DNA of 64,000 bases from Cohnella rhizosphaerae. GTDB lineage: Bacteria; Bacillota; Bacilli; Paenibacillales; Paenibacillaceae. The notes under the pieces were generated by a model, which worked only from the letters and a program-made list of their open reading frames with translations, did not search any database and was not told the origin of the DNA. The number at the start of each line of letters is the position of its first letter. The stretch's first letter is position 1. Both the position numbers and the translations under genes were made by a program. Positions 18,839 to 29,449 of this stretch are shown piece after piece. The DNA lies in NCBI RefSeq assembly GCF_029525575.1, contig NZ_JAPDIA010000008.1, positions 1,860,001 to 1,924,000 of the forward strand, given 5' to 3'.

Positions 18839-20212
18839 CTATTGTGTCCTGGTAATGTCCTTCTTCAACACAACCGTGAAAGCCGCGCCTTCGCCCAGCC
18901 GGCTATCCGCAGCAATGGAACCGCCGTGCAGCTCGACGATTTTGCGGACGATGGCCAGTCCCAGCCCGCTGCTTTTCTCTCCACGGTCCCTGGCTTTGTC
19001 TCCCATGTAAAACCGGTCGAAAATCCGGGGCAAATCGCCCGCTTCAATGCCCTGCCCGTTGTCGCGGAACACGATGCTCGCCTGTTCGTCCGTAACTTCC
19101 ATCGTGACGTATATTTCTCCGCCGACAGATGTATATTTGACGCTATTCGAAAGCAAATTGTGCCACACTTGTTCCAAATGCTCCTCGTCCCCGACGATTC
19201 GCGCCGGCTTCAGTCCGGACAGATCGACTTCCAGACCTTTCGCAAGCCACTGGGGCTGCAGGGACAAAAACACCTTGCGAATCTGCTCGTCCAATTCGTA
19301 TTCCCGAAGTCGAAGCGGGTTCTTCTCGCTCTCCAGCATCGACAGGCGGAGAAGCTTGCCGCTGAGCTGGGCCAACCGTTCGCTCTCGTCTTCAATGATC
19401 GTCAAGTAGCGCTTCGCCTGCGCCTCCGTCAGCCGATTGTCGCGGACAGCGACGGCGAAGCCTTTGATGGAGGTCAGCGGAGACTGGAATTCGTGCGATA
19501 CGTTGGAGACGAACTCCTTGCGCATCCGTTCCAGCTGGCTCAGTTCCCCGCTCATCCGGTTAAAGCTGCGGGCCAGCTCACCCATTTCGTCCTGCCGCCT
19601 GTCCGGCACGCGCTCATCGAAATGTCCCGCCGCGATGCGTGAAGTCAGCGCCGTCAGCTTCTTGATCGGCTTGACCAGCCAGTGGATGGCGAGCACGAAC
19701 AACAAGCTGCCGATCAGAAGCACAAGCAGCAGCGAAGTGAGCAGCGCGTTTCTAAGCCGCAGCAGCGCTCCTTTGTATTGCGGCTTCAAAAACAGGGCAT
19801 ACTGCTTGCCGTTCGATTCGAAGGGAAGACCGACGGAGCGATTCTCCAACAGTCCCCGTTTGGAAAAGTCGAAGCGGTGAATGCCTCCGTTGAGCACCTT
19901 TTGCACCTCTTCGGGACTGGCGAAGCTGCCCGGTTTGGCGTTGCCGAACGCTTTGACCGTCCCGTCGCTGCCGAACAGCGCCGCCTGGGAGCGAAAGGCG
20001 TATATTTGCGAAAGGTATTCGTCCATTCCGCCCTCACGGCCCGACTGGAACTGTCGGATCACCGCCTTGCCGGATTGAATCAGATTGTCCTCCAGCTCGC
20101 GAAAAATACGGTCTTCGTTAATCCGGTAAGTGATCGCGAACGAAACAGCCAGGCTGAACGTCACCGTCAGCACAAACGTAATGATGACCCGGACATACAG
20201 CGTCTTAAACAT
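18839..20212 (-). CDS. Sensor histidine kinase (OmpR-partner class)
   Basis: Intact, 457 residues. Two membrane segments (about 10-30 and 155-175) flank an external sensor domain, followed by HAMP (VKPIKKLTALTSRIAAGHF), HisKA with phospho-His in NVSHEFQSPLTSIKGF and HATPase_c with FRDNGQGIEAGDLPRIFDRF and SSGLGLAIVRKIVELHGG. The first bases overlap the upstream response regulator by 8. It probably controls the RND pump transcribed directly downstream. Confidence 0.93.
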   Translation of the reverse strand: MFKTLYVRVIITFVLTVTFSLAVSFAITYRINEDRIFRELEDNLIQSGKAVIRQFQSGREGGMDEYLSQIYAFRSQAALFGSDGTVKAFGNAKPGSFASPEEVQKVLNGGIHRFDFSKRGLLENRSVGLPFESNGKQYALFLKPQYKGALLRLRNALLTSLLLVLLIGSLLFVLAIHWLVKPIKKLTALTSRIAAGHFDERVPDRRQDEMGELARSFNRMSGELSQLERMRKEFVSNVSHEFQSPLTSIKGFAVAVRDNRLTEAQAKRYLTIIEDESERLAQLSGKLLRLSMLESEKNPLRLREYELDEQIRKVFLSLQPQWLAKGLEVDLSGLKPARIVGDEEHLEQVWHNLLSNSVKYTSVGGEIYVTMEVTDEQASIVFRDNGQGIEAGDLPRIFDRFYMGDKARDRGEKSSGLGLAIVRKIVELHGGSIAADSRLGEGAAFTVVLKKDITRTQ

Positions 20213-20885
20213 CGGCAGCTCCCGTCAGTCGATACCCCAGTCCGCGAATGGACACGATCTCGAAAGGAGGCGGATCGTTCTCGAACTTCTTGCGGAGCTT
20301 CTTGACGTGCGTATCGATCGTCCGGTCGCTGCCATCGAAATCCAGTCCCCAGATATCTCCGATCAACTGCTCGCGAGAGAAGACCTGTCCGGGGCTGCCG
20401 GCCAGCTTAAACAGCAATTGAAATTCCTTCATCGCCAAGCTGATCGGCTCCCCTCTCCAGGTCGCTCCCAACGTCCGCGCATCCAGCGTGACACCGCCGA
20501 TCTGAACGATACCGGTCGCATTGACCTTGTACCTTCGCAATATCGCTTTGACCCGCAGGATCAGCTCCCGAACATCGAACGGTTTGACGACGTAATCGTC
20601 CGTGCCCATTTGAAAGCCCTTCACGCGGTCTTCGCTTTCTCCCTTGGCCGTCACCATCAAGATAGGCAAATCGTACCGCTCGCGGATTTCCCGGCACAAC
20701 GCCCAGCCATCCTTGCCCGGCATCATAATGTCGATGATGGCGAGCTGAAAGGACTGCGTTTCCAGCAGCTTCGAGGCGTGTCTGCCGTCCTTCGCCTGGC
20801 AGATCCGATAGCCTTCCATGGACAAATAGAGCGCGATCAATTCCCGAATATGAATGTCGTCGTCGGCGACCAATATGGATATCAT
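20205..20885 (-). CDS. OmpR/PhoB family response regulator
   Basis: Intact, 226 residues. The receiver domain (ISILVADDDIHIRELIALYL) has its phospho-Asp in AIIDIMMPGKDG and Lys in YVVKPFD; the winged-helix domain ends DRTIDTHVKKLRKKFENDPPP and GLGYRLT. The ATG at 20885 has GAGGGGGG 8 bases upstream; the open frame extends further but without a site. First gene of the order regulator, kinase, RND pump, DUF4359-like protein. Confidence 0.93.
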   Translation of the reverse strand: MISILVADDDIHIRELIALYLSMEGYRICQAKDGRHASKLLETQSFQLAIIDIMMPGKDGWALCREIRERYDLPILMVTAKGESEDRVKGFQMGTDDYVVKPFDVRELILRVKAILRRYKVNATGIVQIGGVTLDARTLGATWRGEPISLAMKEFQLLFKLAGSPGQVFSREQLIGDIWGLDFDGSDRTIDTHVKKLRKKFENDPPPFEIVSIRGLGYRLTGAADV

Positions 20886-21016
20886 GCGGCTTCCCCCCTC
20901 TTCGCCCAGACGGTTTCTCGGACCGCCTGCGCCAAGCTCAGCCTCATTATAGCACGCGTCATACCGCGCGTCGGCACGCCAATTGGTTTGTCCGCCGATT
21001 CCGGGGACACAATCGC

Positions 21017-21863
21017 CTATTCCTGTCCGGGAATTTCCACCCATTCGAACGGCCGCTGCGCGGCCAGGCCGCCGTATTCAATGATGGCAATGACGTCGAT
21101 CGTCTCCTTCGGATCGACCGCGGGCTTGCCCGATTCGAAGAAGGATACCAGGTTGCGGGTAAAGGCGGCGAAAAAAATCGGATTCCTGCTTGATGAACGC
21201 GCACTCTCCGCTCTCGTAGGTCAATCCTAACGCAAACGGACATCCCCGGCCGAGATGATGGATGTTCGCCTGCTTGCCGCCGCCGAAATCGATCACGAAC
21301 GAGGCCGCCGCCGGCGTGCCCGTATACATCACTCGCTGCGGGCGGCATCCCATCAGATGGACGATCGGTTCGATCTGGTGAATCGAATAATTTTCGAATC
21401 GGCCCGGTCCCCAGCTTGAGATCGCCGCGATGCCGTCTTTGTCGACGGCGGCGTATTCCTCGGCGAAGCGCAGCGCGGAGGTCGAGTACATCGGCGTTCC
21501 ATGCAGCCGGGCCAGCTCGAACAGCTTGACGGCCGTGACCCGATCCGGCGCGAACGTCTTGTCGATATAGGTGGGCTTGCCCGACTGCAACGGCAAGCGC
21601 GACAGCTCTTCGTGGAACTCGGGATGGTCCGGGGACAGCACGATCAGGCAATCGCTCGACCGGACGACCTCTTCGATGGAATCCAGCAGTTCGATCCCGC
21701 GACTGTCGCACCAGTCCCGATTGGTCACCCCGTCCTCTTTGTCCTTCATGGCGTAAGCATACTTCACCTGCATCTGTCCGCCGGACGCTTGCTCGATCCA
21801 GGCCGGATACTTGTCCGCATGAAATTCGTCCAAATAATAATCGATGAATCCGATCTTCTTCAA
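21017..21863 (-). CDS. Gfo/Idh/MocA-type oxidoreductase (frameshifted)
   Basis: About 281 residues after repair. It starts MKKIGFIDYYLDEF, an atypical Rossmann N-terminus, and carries YIDKTFAPD at the position of the usual EKP(L/M) motif, so Lys of the family motif is kept only loosely. TTG start with AGGAGG 8 bases upstream, overlapping the GH3 stop. Seven A (21171-21177) carry one extra base; repair gives ESDFFAAFTRNLVSFFESG. The C-terminal 19 residues match the remnant at 13305. Last gene of the sugar locus 2 operon; probably oxidises or modifies a sugar derivative. Confidence 0.8.
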
Positions 21864-24190
21864 TCGTTTCGCCTCCTAATCAACAGATTCGCTTCGGCGC
21901 CACCGGCGCTGCCGCCCCCCGCCCGCACGGTCAACCGGCACGGCGCGACGGCGAACGTCATGCTGCGATCCCAGATCGCCAGCTCTTCCTTGCCCAGCCG
22001 GAAGACGACCGTCTCTTCCGCCCCCGGCTCCAGCCACACCTTGCGGAACCCCTTGAGCTCCCACGTCCGGCGCGTGATCGGCGATCCGCCGGCCTGAATG
22101 TATAGCTGAACCGTCTCCGCGCCGGCCAAATCGCCGCTGTTCGATACCGTCAGCCGGACCTCCACGTTTCCGCCCGCTTCGATCTCCTCGGCCGCGACCG
22201 ATTCGCGCGACAGCGAGATTGGGCCGTACTCGAACGTCGTGTAGCTGAGTCCGTATCCGAAAGGATATAAGGCGGCAGCCGGCATATCGACGTAAGGGCG
22301 CGAACGGCCCGGATTTTTCTGATTGTAATAGACCGGGAGCTGCGCCGAGGATCGCGGCAGCGAGACGGGCAGCTTGCCGCTCGGATTGACCTTGCCGAAC
22401 ACAATTTCGCCGATCGCGCGGCCGCCTTCCGGGCCCGGGTACCAGGCGCACAAGATCGCCGCGCAGTGATCCGCCAGGCCCGACAGCTCATGCGGGCGGC
22501 CCTGGATCACGACGGCGACGACCGGCGTCCCCGTCGCGGCGATCGCGCGCACCAGCTCCTCCTGGACGCCGCCCATCCGCAGATCGGCCAGGTCGACCCC
22601 TTCGCCGCAGTCCATCTCCGACGGCTGCCCTGCCGACACGATCGCCTCGCCGTTGCTGTCGAACGCTTCATCGAAGGATCGCGCGCTGCTGCCGCCGATC
22701 GCGACGACGGCGATATCGGCGCCGCGAGCGGCGGCGACCGCCGCAGCGATGCCTTCCCGCGATCCGTCGCGTATGCCGCAGCCCCGTTCATATACGATCT
22801 CGGTGCCCGCAGGCGCCGCCTTCGCGATGCCTTGAAGCACGGTTGTCCCGGTCCCGCCCCGCTGAACGCTCGTATAGTCCCCCAATTGATTGTACAAGGC
22901 ATCCGCGTTCGGGCCGATCACCGCGATCCGTCTCGCCGAGCCGTCCAGGGGCAGGACGCCCTGTTGCCCCGCTTCCCCGTTGCGCAGCAGGACGATCGAT
23001 TCCCTCGCCAGCTGCAAGTTCAGTTCGCGCGTCTCCTCCGCGCCGACGACGGCTGCAGGCAGCCCTTCGTCCACATACGGATTTTCGAACAGCCCCAGCC
23101 GGAATTTAAGCCGCAGCACGCGCCGAACGGCGCGGTCGATCAACGCTTCGTCCGCCTTGCTCTGCCGAACCGCCGCCTCCAGCTTCGTGAAGGCGGTATC
23201 CCACAGACTCAGATCGACCCCCGCCGACAGCGCGGTCGCGGCCGCCTCTTCATGATCTTCGCTTAAGGCGAGCAGCCGATCGATCGCGCAGCCGTCGGCC
23301 ATGACGATGCCGTCGAAACCCCATTCTTCGCGCAGGATGCCGGTAAGCAGCTTCTCGTTCGCGTGGCAAGGGATGCCGTCGATCTCGTTATAGGCGGCCA
23401 TAAAGCCGACCGCCCCTGCATCCGCACCGGCTTTGGCGGCCGGAAGATGGATCTCGCGCAGCTCCCGCTCGCCGATCGCCGCGGGCCCGGCATTATGCCC
23501 GCCCTGGCCGGCACCTTGCGCGCAAAGATGCTTCAAGACGGCAGCAGCCTTGTCCGGCGCGCTCAGCTCTTCCGGCCGCGCGCCCTGCAGTCCGCGCACG
23601 ACGGCGGCCGTCAGCTGCGAAGCCAGGTAAGGGTCCTCGCCGTAGCATTCCTCGGATCGTCCCCACCGAGGATCCTGCAAAATATCCAGCGTAGAGACAA
23701 GCGCGAGATGAGCGCCGCGCGCCCGGATCTCTGCGGCGATTCTGGCATAGGCGCGTTCCGTCAATTGCGGGTTCCAAGCGGAGCCGATGTTCAGATTGAC
23801 GGGCAGCAGCGTCCCGTCCAGCGCCTGATGGCCGTGCGGGCACTCCTCGGACAGCAGGACCGGAATGCCGAGCCTGGTATGTTCCTTGACATATCGCTGC
23901 AGTTCGTTGGCGACTCGGGCGCTATCCGCCGTCGGAATGCCGTTGTTATATGTAACCGCCGACCACGGATCGGCGCGAAACAGTCCGTACAGCGCTCCCA
24001 TGCCGTCTCCGAAAGCCACTTGCCGCTTGAATGCCTCCGTCAGTTGAACGCTGGAGCCTTCGCGACGGTAGGCATCCCAGCCGTACATATGCTGATTGAG
24101 CTGGCCGACCTTCTCCTTGAGCGTCATGCGCGCCAGCAAGTCCTCGGTTCTCTCTTCGATCGAATACGACGGATCCTTGTAGATGTCCAC
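21860..24190 (-). CDS. Glycoside hydrolase family 3 (beta-glucosidase/xylosidase type)
   Basis: Cytoplasmic exo-beta-glycosidase of 776 residues with no signal peptide. The catalytic nucleophile Asp is in GFDGIVMADGCAIDRL; the middle domain has IAVIGPNADALYNQLGDYTS and the C-terminal fibronectin-III-like domain ends the protein. It probably releases glucose- or xylose-type units from oligosaccharides taken up by the locus 2 transporter. A run of six C (21915-21920) near the 3' end is read in frame as GGGSAGG; if that run also had an extra base, the last 18 residues would differ. Transcribed between the AraC-type regulator and a Gfo/Idh gene. Confidence 0.92.
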   Translation of the reverse strand: MDIYKDPSYSIEERTEDLLARMTLKEKVGQLNQHMYGWDAYRREGSSVQLTEAFKRQVAFGDGMGALYGLFRADPWSAVTYNNGIPTADSARVANELQRYVKEHTRLGIPVLLSEECPHGHQALDGTLLPVNLNIGSAWNPQLTERAYARIAAEIRARGAHLALVSTLDILQDPRWGRSEECYGEDPYLASQLTAAVVRGLQGARPEELSAPDKAAAVLKHLCAQGAGQGGHNAGPAAIGERELREIHLPAAKAGADAGAVGFMAAYNEIDGIPCHANEKLLTGILREEWGFDGIVMADGCAIDRLLALSEDHEEAAATALSAGVDLSLWDTAFTKLEAAVRQSKADEALIDRAVRRVLRLKFRLGLFENPYVDEGLPAAVVGAEETRELNLQLARESIVLLRNGEAGQQGVLPLDGSARRIAVIGPNADALYNQLGDYTSVQRGGTGTTVLQGIAKAAPAGTEIVYERGCGIRDGSREGIAAAVAAARGADIAVVAIGGSSARSFDEAFDSNGEAIVSAGQPSEMDCGEGVDLADLRMGGVQEELVRAIAATGTPVVAVVIQGRPHELSGLADHCAAILCAWYPGPEGGRAIGEIVFGKVNPSGKLPVSLPRSSAQLPVYYNQKNPGRSRPYVDMPAAALYPFGYGLSYTTFEYGPISLSRESVAAEEIEAGGNVEVRLTVSNSGDLAGAETVQLYIQAGGSPITRRTWELKGFRKVWLEPGAEETVVFRLGKEELAIWDRSMTFAVAPCRLTVRAGGGSAGGAEANLLIRRRND

Positions 24191-24216
24191 CCGTGATTCC
24201 CCTTCCCTGCCTCCGA

Positions 24217-25788
24217 TTAACGGTTCGCTTTAAACGCCCGGTACTCCTTCGGCGTGATGCCGGTGTACGACTTGAACACCGATACGAAATATTTGTACTC
24301 CTTGTAGCCGACGCGCTCCGCGATCTCGAACACCTTGTCGTGCGTCGTGGCCAGCAAATGCTTGGCATGGTCGATTCGAAACGCATTCAAGTATTCCTTG
24401 AAGCTTTTGCCCGTGCTTTGTTTGAACAGCAAGCTGAAATAGCCCGGCGTAATTTTCAGCCAGCCCGCAACCTCCGAAGCTTTCAGATCCCGGTCATAAT
24501 TTTCCGTCATGTACTGCTTCGCTTTTTCGATAATCCAATGCGACTTGTCGAGGCCGTTCAGATCGATCAAACGAATCATTTGCCGCATCTCTTCCACGGC
24601 GATCGCTTCGATGGCCGCGTACGCGTTGTTCGCATGAAGGTCGATCGGCGAATGACGGCCATGCTCCAGATCCGTCAGACCGCTCTGGCGCAGCCGTTGA
24701 CGCAGCAGGGCAAGCAATTCGTCATAGATCTGCACCGCTTCCGGCAGCAATCTTCGCTCGGCGGCCAGCGATGCGAACATCTCGTGGACGAGCGCCGCGA
24801 CTCCGGCCGCGTCCTGCTTGAACAAGAACGAGACCAGCCTGTCCAGGATGGCCTTGCAGTCGTAATCCGATTTGGGTCGATCCTTCGATAATAAAAAGCG
24901 GTCTTGCGGCAGCAGCGCCGCCATGTCGGTCAGATCGTGCCATTGCAGCAGCTCCCCGGCTTCGGCGCTCGCGGAAGCCGTCTGCTCCAGTATCGAGAAG
25001 AAAGCGCTGGCCGCGCAATAAAGCCGCCCCGCTCCGGTCCATGCCTGCATCGTCTCTTCCAGCAGCCGTCTCAACGGCTCCTCATCCTGAAGACGATCCG
25101 ACATCGCTAACGTACAGAGAACGTTCCGATGATCGAATACGGACACGCTGCGAATATCGCGAGCCATCAATTCTCCCTCGATCAACGCCAGCCATTGCCT
25201 CTGAATGTCGCGATATTCGTCTTCCGGCATACCGGAATAAAGCACGGCAAAATCGGACAATTGACTGACGATCAGGCGGAAGCATTCGCCATTTATCGAT
25301 TGCGGCGGCGCAGTCGGCTCGGAGGAAGGGGACGACCGCAGCGCGGCTGACAACCAAAGCGCTTCCTCGTCCCCGTTCGAGGACGGCTCCGCCTCTTCCA
25401 GCTCGTCTATGATCCCCTTTACCACCTGCACCAGCTCGTCGACGTCGACGGGCTTGAGCAAGTAGTCCGTGACGCCAAGCCGCATCGCTTGCCTGGCATA
25501 TTCGAAATGTTCGTACCCGCTGATCATCACGACGCGGATGCGAGGGAACTCCTGCTTCAGCCGTTCCGCCAGCTGCAAGCCGTCCATCTCTTCCATCCGA
25601 ATGTCCGTCAGCACGATGTCCGCGCCATGCTCGCGCGTCAACTGCAAAGCTTCTTCTCCATCGTAAGCGACGCCGACGACTTCGACGCCCAGCGATTCCC
25701 AGTCGATCGTGAGCCGCAGTCCTTCGCAGATGACCGGTTCGTCGTCGACGATCAGCATTTTCGCTTTATGTCCGGTTGTTGCCGCCAT
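24217..25788 (-). CDS. YesN-type response regulator with AraC domain
   Basis: Intact, about 523 residues. The receiver domain (KMLIVDDEPVICEG) has its phospho-Asp in VLTDIRMEEMDG and Lys in YLLKPVD. The C-terminal AraC domain has both helix-turn-helices (VAGWLKITPGYFSLLFKQ and ERVGYKEYKYFVSVFKSYTG) and ends TPKEYRAFKANR. The ATG at 25788 has GGTGAG 7 bases upstream and overlaps the kinase stop by 23 bases. It should activate the locus 2 binding-protein promoter at 30866. Confidence 0.92.
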   Translation of the reverse strand: MAATTGHKAKMLIVDDEPVICEGLRLTIDWESLGVEVVGVAYDGEEALQLTREHGADIVLTDIRMEEMDGLQLAERLKQEFPRIRVVMISGYEHFEYARQAMRLGVTDYLLKPVDVDELVQVVKGIIDELEEAEPSSNGDEEALWLSAALRSSPSSEPTAPPQSINGECFRLIVSQLSDFAVLYSGMPEDEYRDIQRQWLALIEGELMARDIRSVSVFDHRNVLCTLAMSDRLQDEEPLRRLLEETMQAWTGAGRLYCAASAFFSILEQTASASAEAGELLQWHDLTDMAALLPQDRFLLSKDRPKSDYDCKAILDRLVSFLFKQDAAGVAALVHEMFASLAAERRLLPEAVQIYDELLALLRQRLRQSGLTDLEHGRHSPIDLHANNAYAAIEAIAVEEMRQMIRLIDLNGLDKSHWIIEKAKQYMTENYDRDLKASEVAGWLKITPGYFSLLFKQSTGKSFKEYLNAFRIDHAKHLLATTHDKVFEIAERVGYKEYKYFVSVFKSYTGITPKEYRAFKANR

Positions 25789-27569
25789 CTTCGATCTCAC
25801 CGCCATCCGCCCTGTCGGGAATTTTCAATCGGATCAGAGTACCGTCCGGCGTACTGGATACGATCTCCAGCCCATAGCCTTCGCCGAAATAGATCGAGAG
25901 CCGCTCCTGGATGTTGCTTAACGCGCCGGCGCTTCTCTCATCCGTGCGCCCTCTTCGGAGCGCGTGCCGAATCGCTTCCAGCTTGCCGGGTTCGATGCCG
26001 CGTCCGTTGTCCTGAACGTCCAACCAAATTTCTTTGGACACGGCATAACACTTGACGGTAATCCGGTTGACGGCACGGCCCCGATTCCGTCCGTGCTTCA
26101 GGAAGTTCTCGACCAATGGCTGAATCGTCGTTTTCAACATCGGCGCCGCGGCGATGGAAGCATCCATAAAGAGCGAATACCGGAAGGTTTGTCCAAGCCG
26201 GCGCTCCTGCAAATACAAGTACGATTGGACGAATTCCAATTCCTGTTGAACGGTCGTGACGTAGTTGCCGTTGCTTGGCGCCAGACGGAAAAACTTGGAC
26301 AGCATCTCGATCAGCTGGCTCGTTTTTCCCGCTTTTTCCAGCCTGGCGGTCCAACGGATCATATCCAGCGTATTATATAAAAAATGGGGATCCATTTGAT
26401 TTTGCAGCAGTCTGAGCTCGGATTCCCGCTCCCGCAGCTCGAGCTTGTACTTATGCTCGATAAGCTCCTGAATCGTAAGCACCATCTCGTTGAATTTGCG
26501 GTTCAGCTCGGATATTTCGTCATTCGACCCGATCGGCACCCGTGCCGTAAAATCGCCCAGCTTGACGCGATTCGCTTCGTTTTTGAGCCGCAGAATCGGC
26601 CTGATGATCGTATACTGGAATCCGGCAAGCGCGCTGATGCCCAGGAGCAGTATGGCAGCAAGAATGACCGCCATCACATTGCGAACGGTCGCCGTTTCCC
26701 GATTGACGATCGATTCGGGAATCATCGCGATAATGTTCCATCCCGTATTTTCCATCGGCCGGTAAAAAGCCATATAGCTCCGGTTATCGGCCTTATATTT
26801 CATATAACGGGCGTCCCCGTTGGCGAACGCCTCCATCACGTCGTTCGGATCGAAGCTCGCGGGCTCCGAATCGTCGGATCGCAGCACCTGTTCGCCTTCC
26901 GCGCCGATGACGAACACTTGGCCCGAATTTTTGTACAGCCCCTTCTCCAGCAGCCCGATGATGCTGGCTTCATCCAGGCGAATGACGAGATTGGCTTGGG
27001 GCCGCGTGATTTGAGCGAAGGCATTGAGCTTGCGTACCAGCGATACGACACGGAATTCACCGTCCCATCCGCTCCGAACGGCATAGCCGTCCGTCCAGAC
27101 GATGCCGCCTTTCCGGAATGCGGCCTGCTTCAGCCATTTTCCCTCATCGGCAATGACAGGCTCCCCCCATATCGATATTATGGCCGTTGAACCCTTCGAT
27201 GCTAAAGGAGCGAATATATTTCTTCGAGAACAGGTGGAATGTCAGCATGCCTTCGATCGCCCGCTTCAGGTTCTCGGAACGTTCGTTGCTCAGCTCCGGC
27301 CACGGCCGCAAATATTCGTTCAGGTCCGGACTAAGAATCATGTAATCGGCGATATCCTCGACGGTGGATGTCTGTTCTTCCAATTGACTGACCACGCTGT
27401 CAAGGTTGCGAATCGTCGTATCCTTGAACTGCTTCCTCAAGATTTGGTTAAACTGAAGCTGGACGATCACGCCCACCCCCAAGGTCGGAAGGATGACCAG
27501 GAGCAGGAAAATAATGACCGCTTTTCGTTTAAGTCCAAAGCTTCGAGCGCTTCGGGCATACCTTCTCAT
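25766..27569 (-). CDS. YesM-type sensor histidine kinase (frameshifted)
   Basis: About 600 residues after repair. First membrane segment at residues 16-36, an external sensor domain, second membrane segment (MAVILAAILLLGISALAGF), HAMP (ILRLKNEANRVKLGDFTARV), then LLQNQMDPHFLYNTLDMIRW, in which the usual Asn before Pro-His is Asp, and HATPase_c with VQDNGRGIEPGKL. Six C (27163-27168) carry one extra base; repair gives NIDMGEPVIADEGKW. It lies directly after the permease genes and before its regulator in the locus 2 operon. Confidence 0.9.
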
Positions 27570-27603
27570 CGCACCCTCCCCGGTTTGTCCGGACGCCTGA
27601 TCG

Positions 27604-28437
27604 TTAGCCTTTAACCGCCCCGGCTGTCATGCCTGTCACCAACTGCTTCTGGAGCAGCAAATAAAAAAACGATGATCGGCACGAGCGCAATCGCAAGCGC
27701 GGACATCTGGAGCGTCATGCTCGCCGTCTCGACGCCGACGAAGTTGGCCAAGCCGAGCGGCAGCGTCTTGAGCGCTTCCGAACTGATCAGCACCAATGCG
27801 AATAAATATTCGTTCCAGTTATAGATGAAGTTCAATATGACGACGGTCGCCATGGCCGGCCTCGCAATAGGCAGTATAATCGACCAGAAGATCCGGTATA
27901 CGCCGGCGCCGTCCATGACGCCGGATTCCTCCAGATCCTTCGGCAAGCCTTGCATGAACCCTTCGAGGATAAAGATCGTCAACGATAGATGGAATGCCGT
28001 ATAAGGCAGTATAAGCGACCAGTACGTATCCAGCAAACCGATATTTTTCATGATCAGGAAGATCGGGATCAGCGTGGCGTGAATCGGCACCAGCATGCCC
28101 AGCAGAAAGATCGCGAACGTGGATTTGCGAAACCGAAATTTGAACCGGGCCAAAAAAAAACGCCGTCAGCGAGCCGAGCAGCACCGTGATGAGCAGCGAA
28201 CCGAACGTAATGATCAGACTGTTCATGAAATAGGTGTCCATGTTCGCGATATCCCAGGCTTTGGAATAGTTCTCGAAATGCAGCTTCGTCGGCAAGGAGA
28301 ACGGGCTCGCCGCGTATTCCGGTTCCGTCTTGAACGAATCGACGATCATATAGAAGAGGGGGGACGATATTGAATAACGCAAATGCGCTTAGAAAAACAT
28401 ACGTCAGCACCCGAAGCCCTTTCGAATTGTCGCTCAA
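27604..28437 (-). CDS. CUT1 sugar permease, MalG type (three frameshifts)
   Basis: About 276 residues after repair, with the EAA loop LEESGVMDGAGVYRIFWSI and the final TAGAVKG tail. TTG start with a GGGGGG site 7 bases upstream. Extra bases lie in six G (28358-28363), nine A (28152-28160) and seven A (27663-27669). Repair gives NIVPLFYMIVDSF, TAFFLARFKFRFRK and VFYLLLQKQLVTGM. Second permease of sugar locus 2. Confidence 0.9.
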
Positions 28438-28452
28438 TGCGATTCCCCCCTT

Positions 28453-29332
28453 TCATGATATCTCTTTTTCTCGTCCCAGACGGTTAACTACGCTCACGAC
28501 GATCAGGCTGAACAGCAGGATCAGCATCGATGCCGCGCTGCCGTATCCGAATTGCCTGCTGACGAAGGCATGGTTGTACATGTAGATGGTCATCACTTCC
28601 GTCATATGGGCGGGACCGCCTCCCGTCAGGATTTGCACGAGATCGAATACCCGAAAGGAATTGCTGATGCTGTAAACGACTGCGACGAGCAGCGTCGAGC
28701 GAATCATCGGGATCGTAATGCGGAACACCCGCCTGAGCCCGGTCGCGCCGTCCAGCTCCGCCGCCTCGTTGACCTCGCCCGGAATGTTCTGGAGCGCGGC
28801 CAGCAGAATGACCATATAAAGCCCGCAATTTTGCCAAATATAAGCGAGGCTGACGGAATACATCGAGATCGAAGTGTCGCCGAGCCAATTGCGCTGCCAG
28901 CTGTCGAGGCCGAAAAACCCGAGCATCGCGTTGAGAAATCCGTATTCCGAATTATAAATCATCCCCCCAGATCAAAGAGACCATCACGGAGGAGATAACG
29001 ACAGGCATGAAGCCGACCGTTCTGAAAAAGGTGGAGCCCTTCAAATTTCGGTTCAGCAGCAGCGCCAGCAGCAAGCCCAGCGGAATCTGGCCGATTAAGC
29101 CCGTCACCATGATGATGACATTATTTTTCACGGACAGCCAAAAAACGGAGTCGTTGAAAATGCGGACATAATTGTCGAAGCCGACAGCCGATTTGGCCGA
29201 GATGCCGTCCCAGTTGAAAAACGAGTAATATAGCGATACGAAGATCGGGATGATGGCAATGCATAAATAGATGAGCAGTGCGGGAAGCATGCCGAAGAAG
29301 ATGGCGGCTCTCGTTCCCTTTAACGTATTCAT
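28453..29332 (-). CDS. CUT1 sugar permease, MalF type (frameshifted)
   Basis: About 292 residues after repair, six membrane segments, EAA loop VNEAAELDGATGLRRVFRIT. The ATG at 29332 has GGAGG 7 bases upstream. Six C (28973-28978) carry one extra base; repair joins VSLIWG to MIYNSEYGFLNAML. It follows the binding-protein gene after a terminator-like hairpin at 29378-29406, which should lower permease expression relative to the binding protein. Confidence 0.9.
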
Positions 29333-29377
29333 TTTCTCGCCTCCGTTTCTTCGCGGCAGCGGCGTTTTCGTTTGAAC

Positions 29378-29406
29378 GGAGAAAACCCGCTGCACGGGTT
29401 TTCTCC
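29378..29406 (-). terminator. Hairpin between binding protein and permease genes
   Basis: A 12-bp stem, GGAGAAAACCCG/CGGGTTTTCTCC, with a 5-base loop. There is no T tract, so partial termination or mRNA 3'-end protection is more likely than full stop. Confidence 0.6.
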
Positions 29407-29449
29407 ATCGCTCTTTAAGTTGAAACGCCGGTCCGGACAGCCGGCCGTT

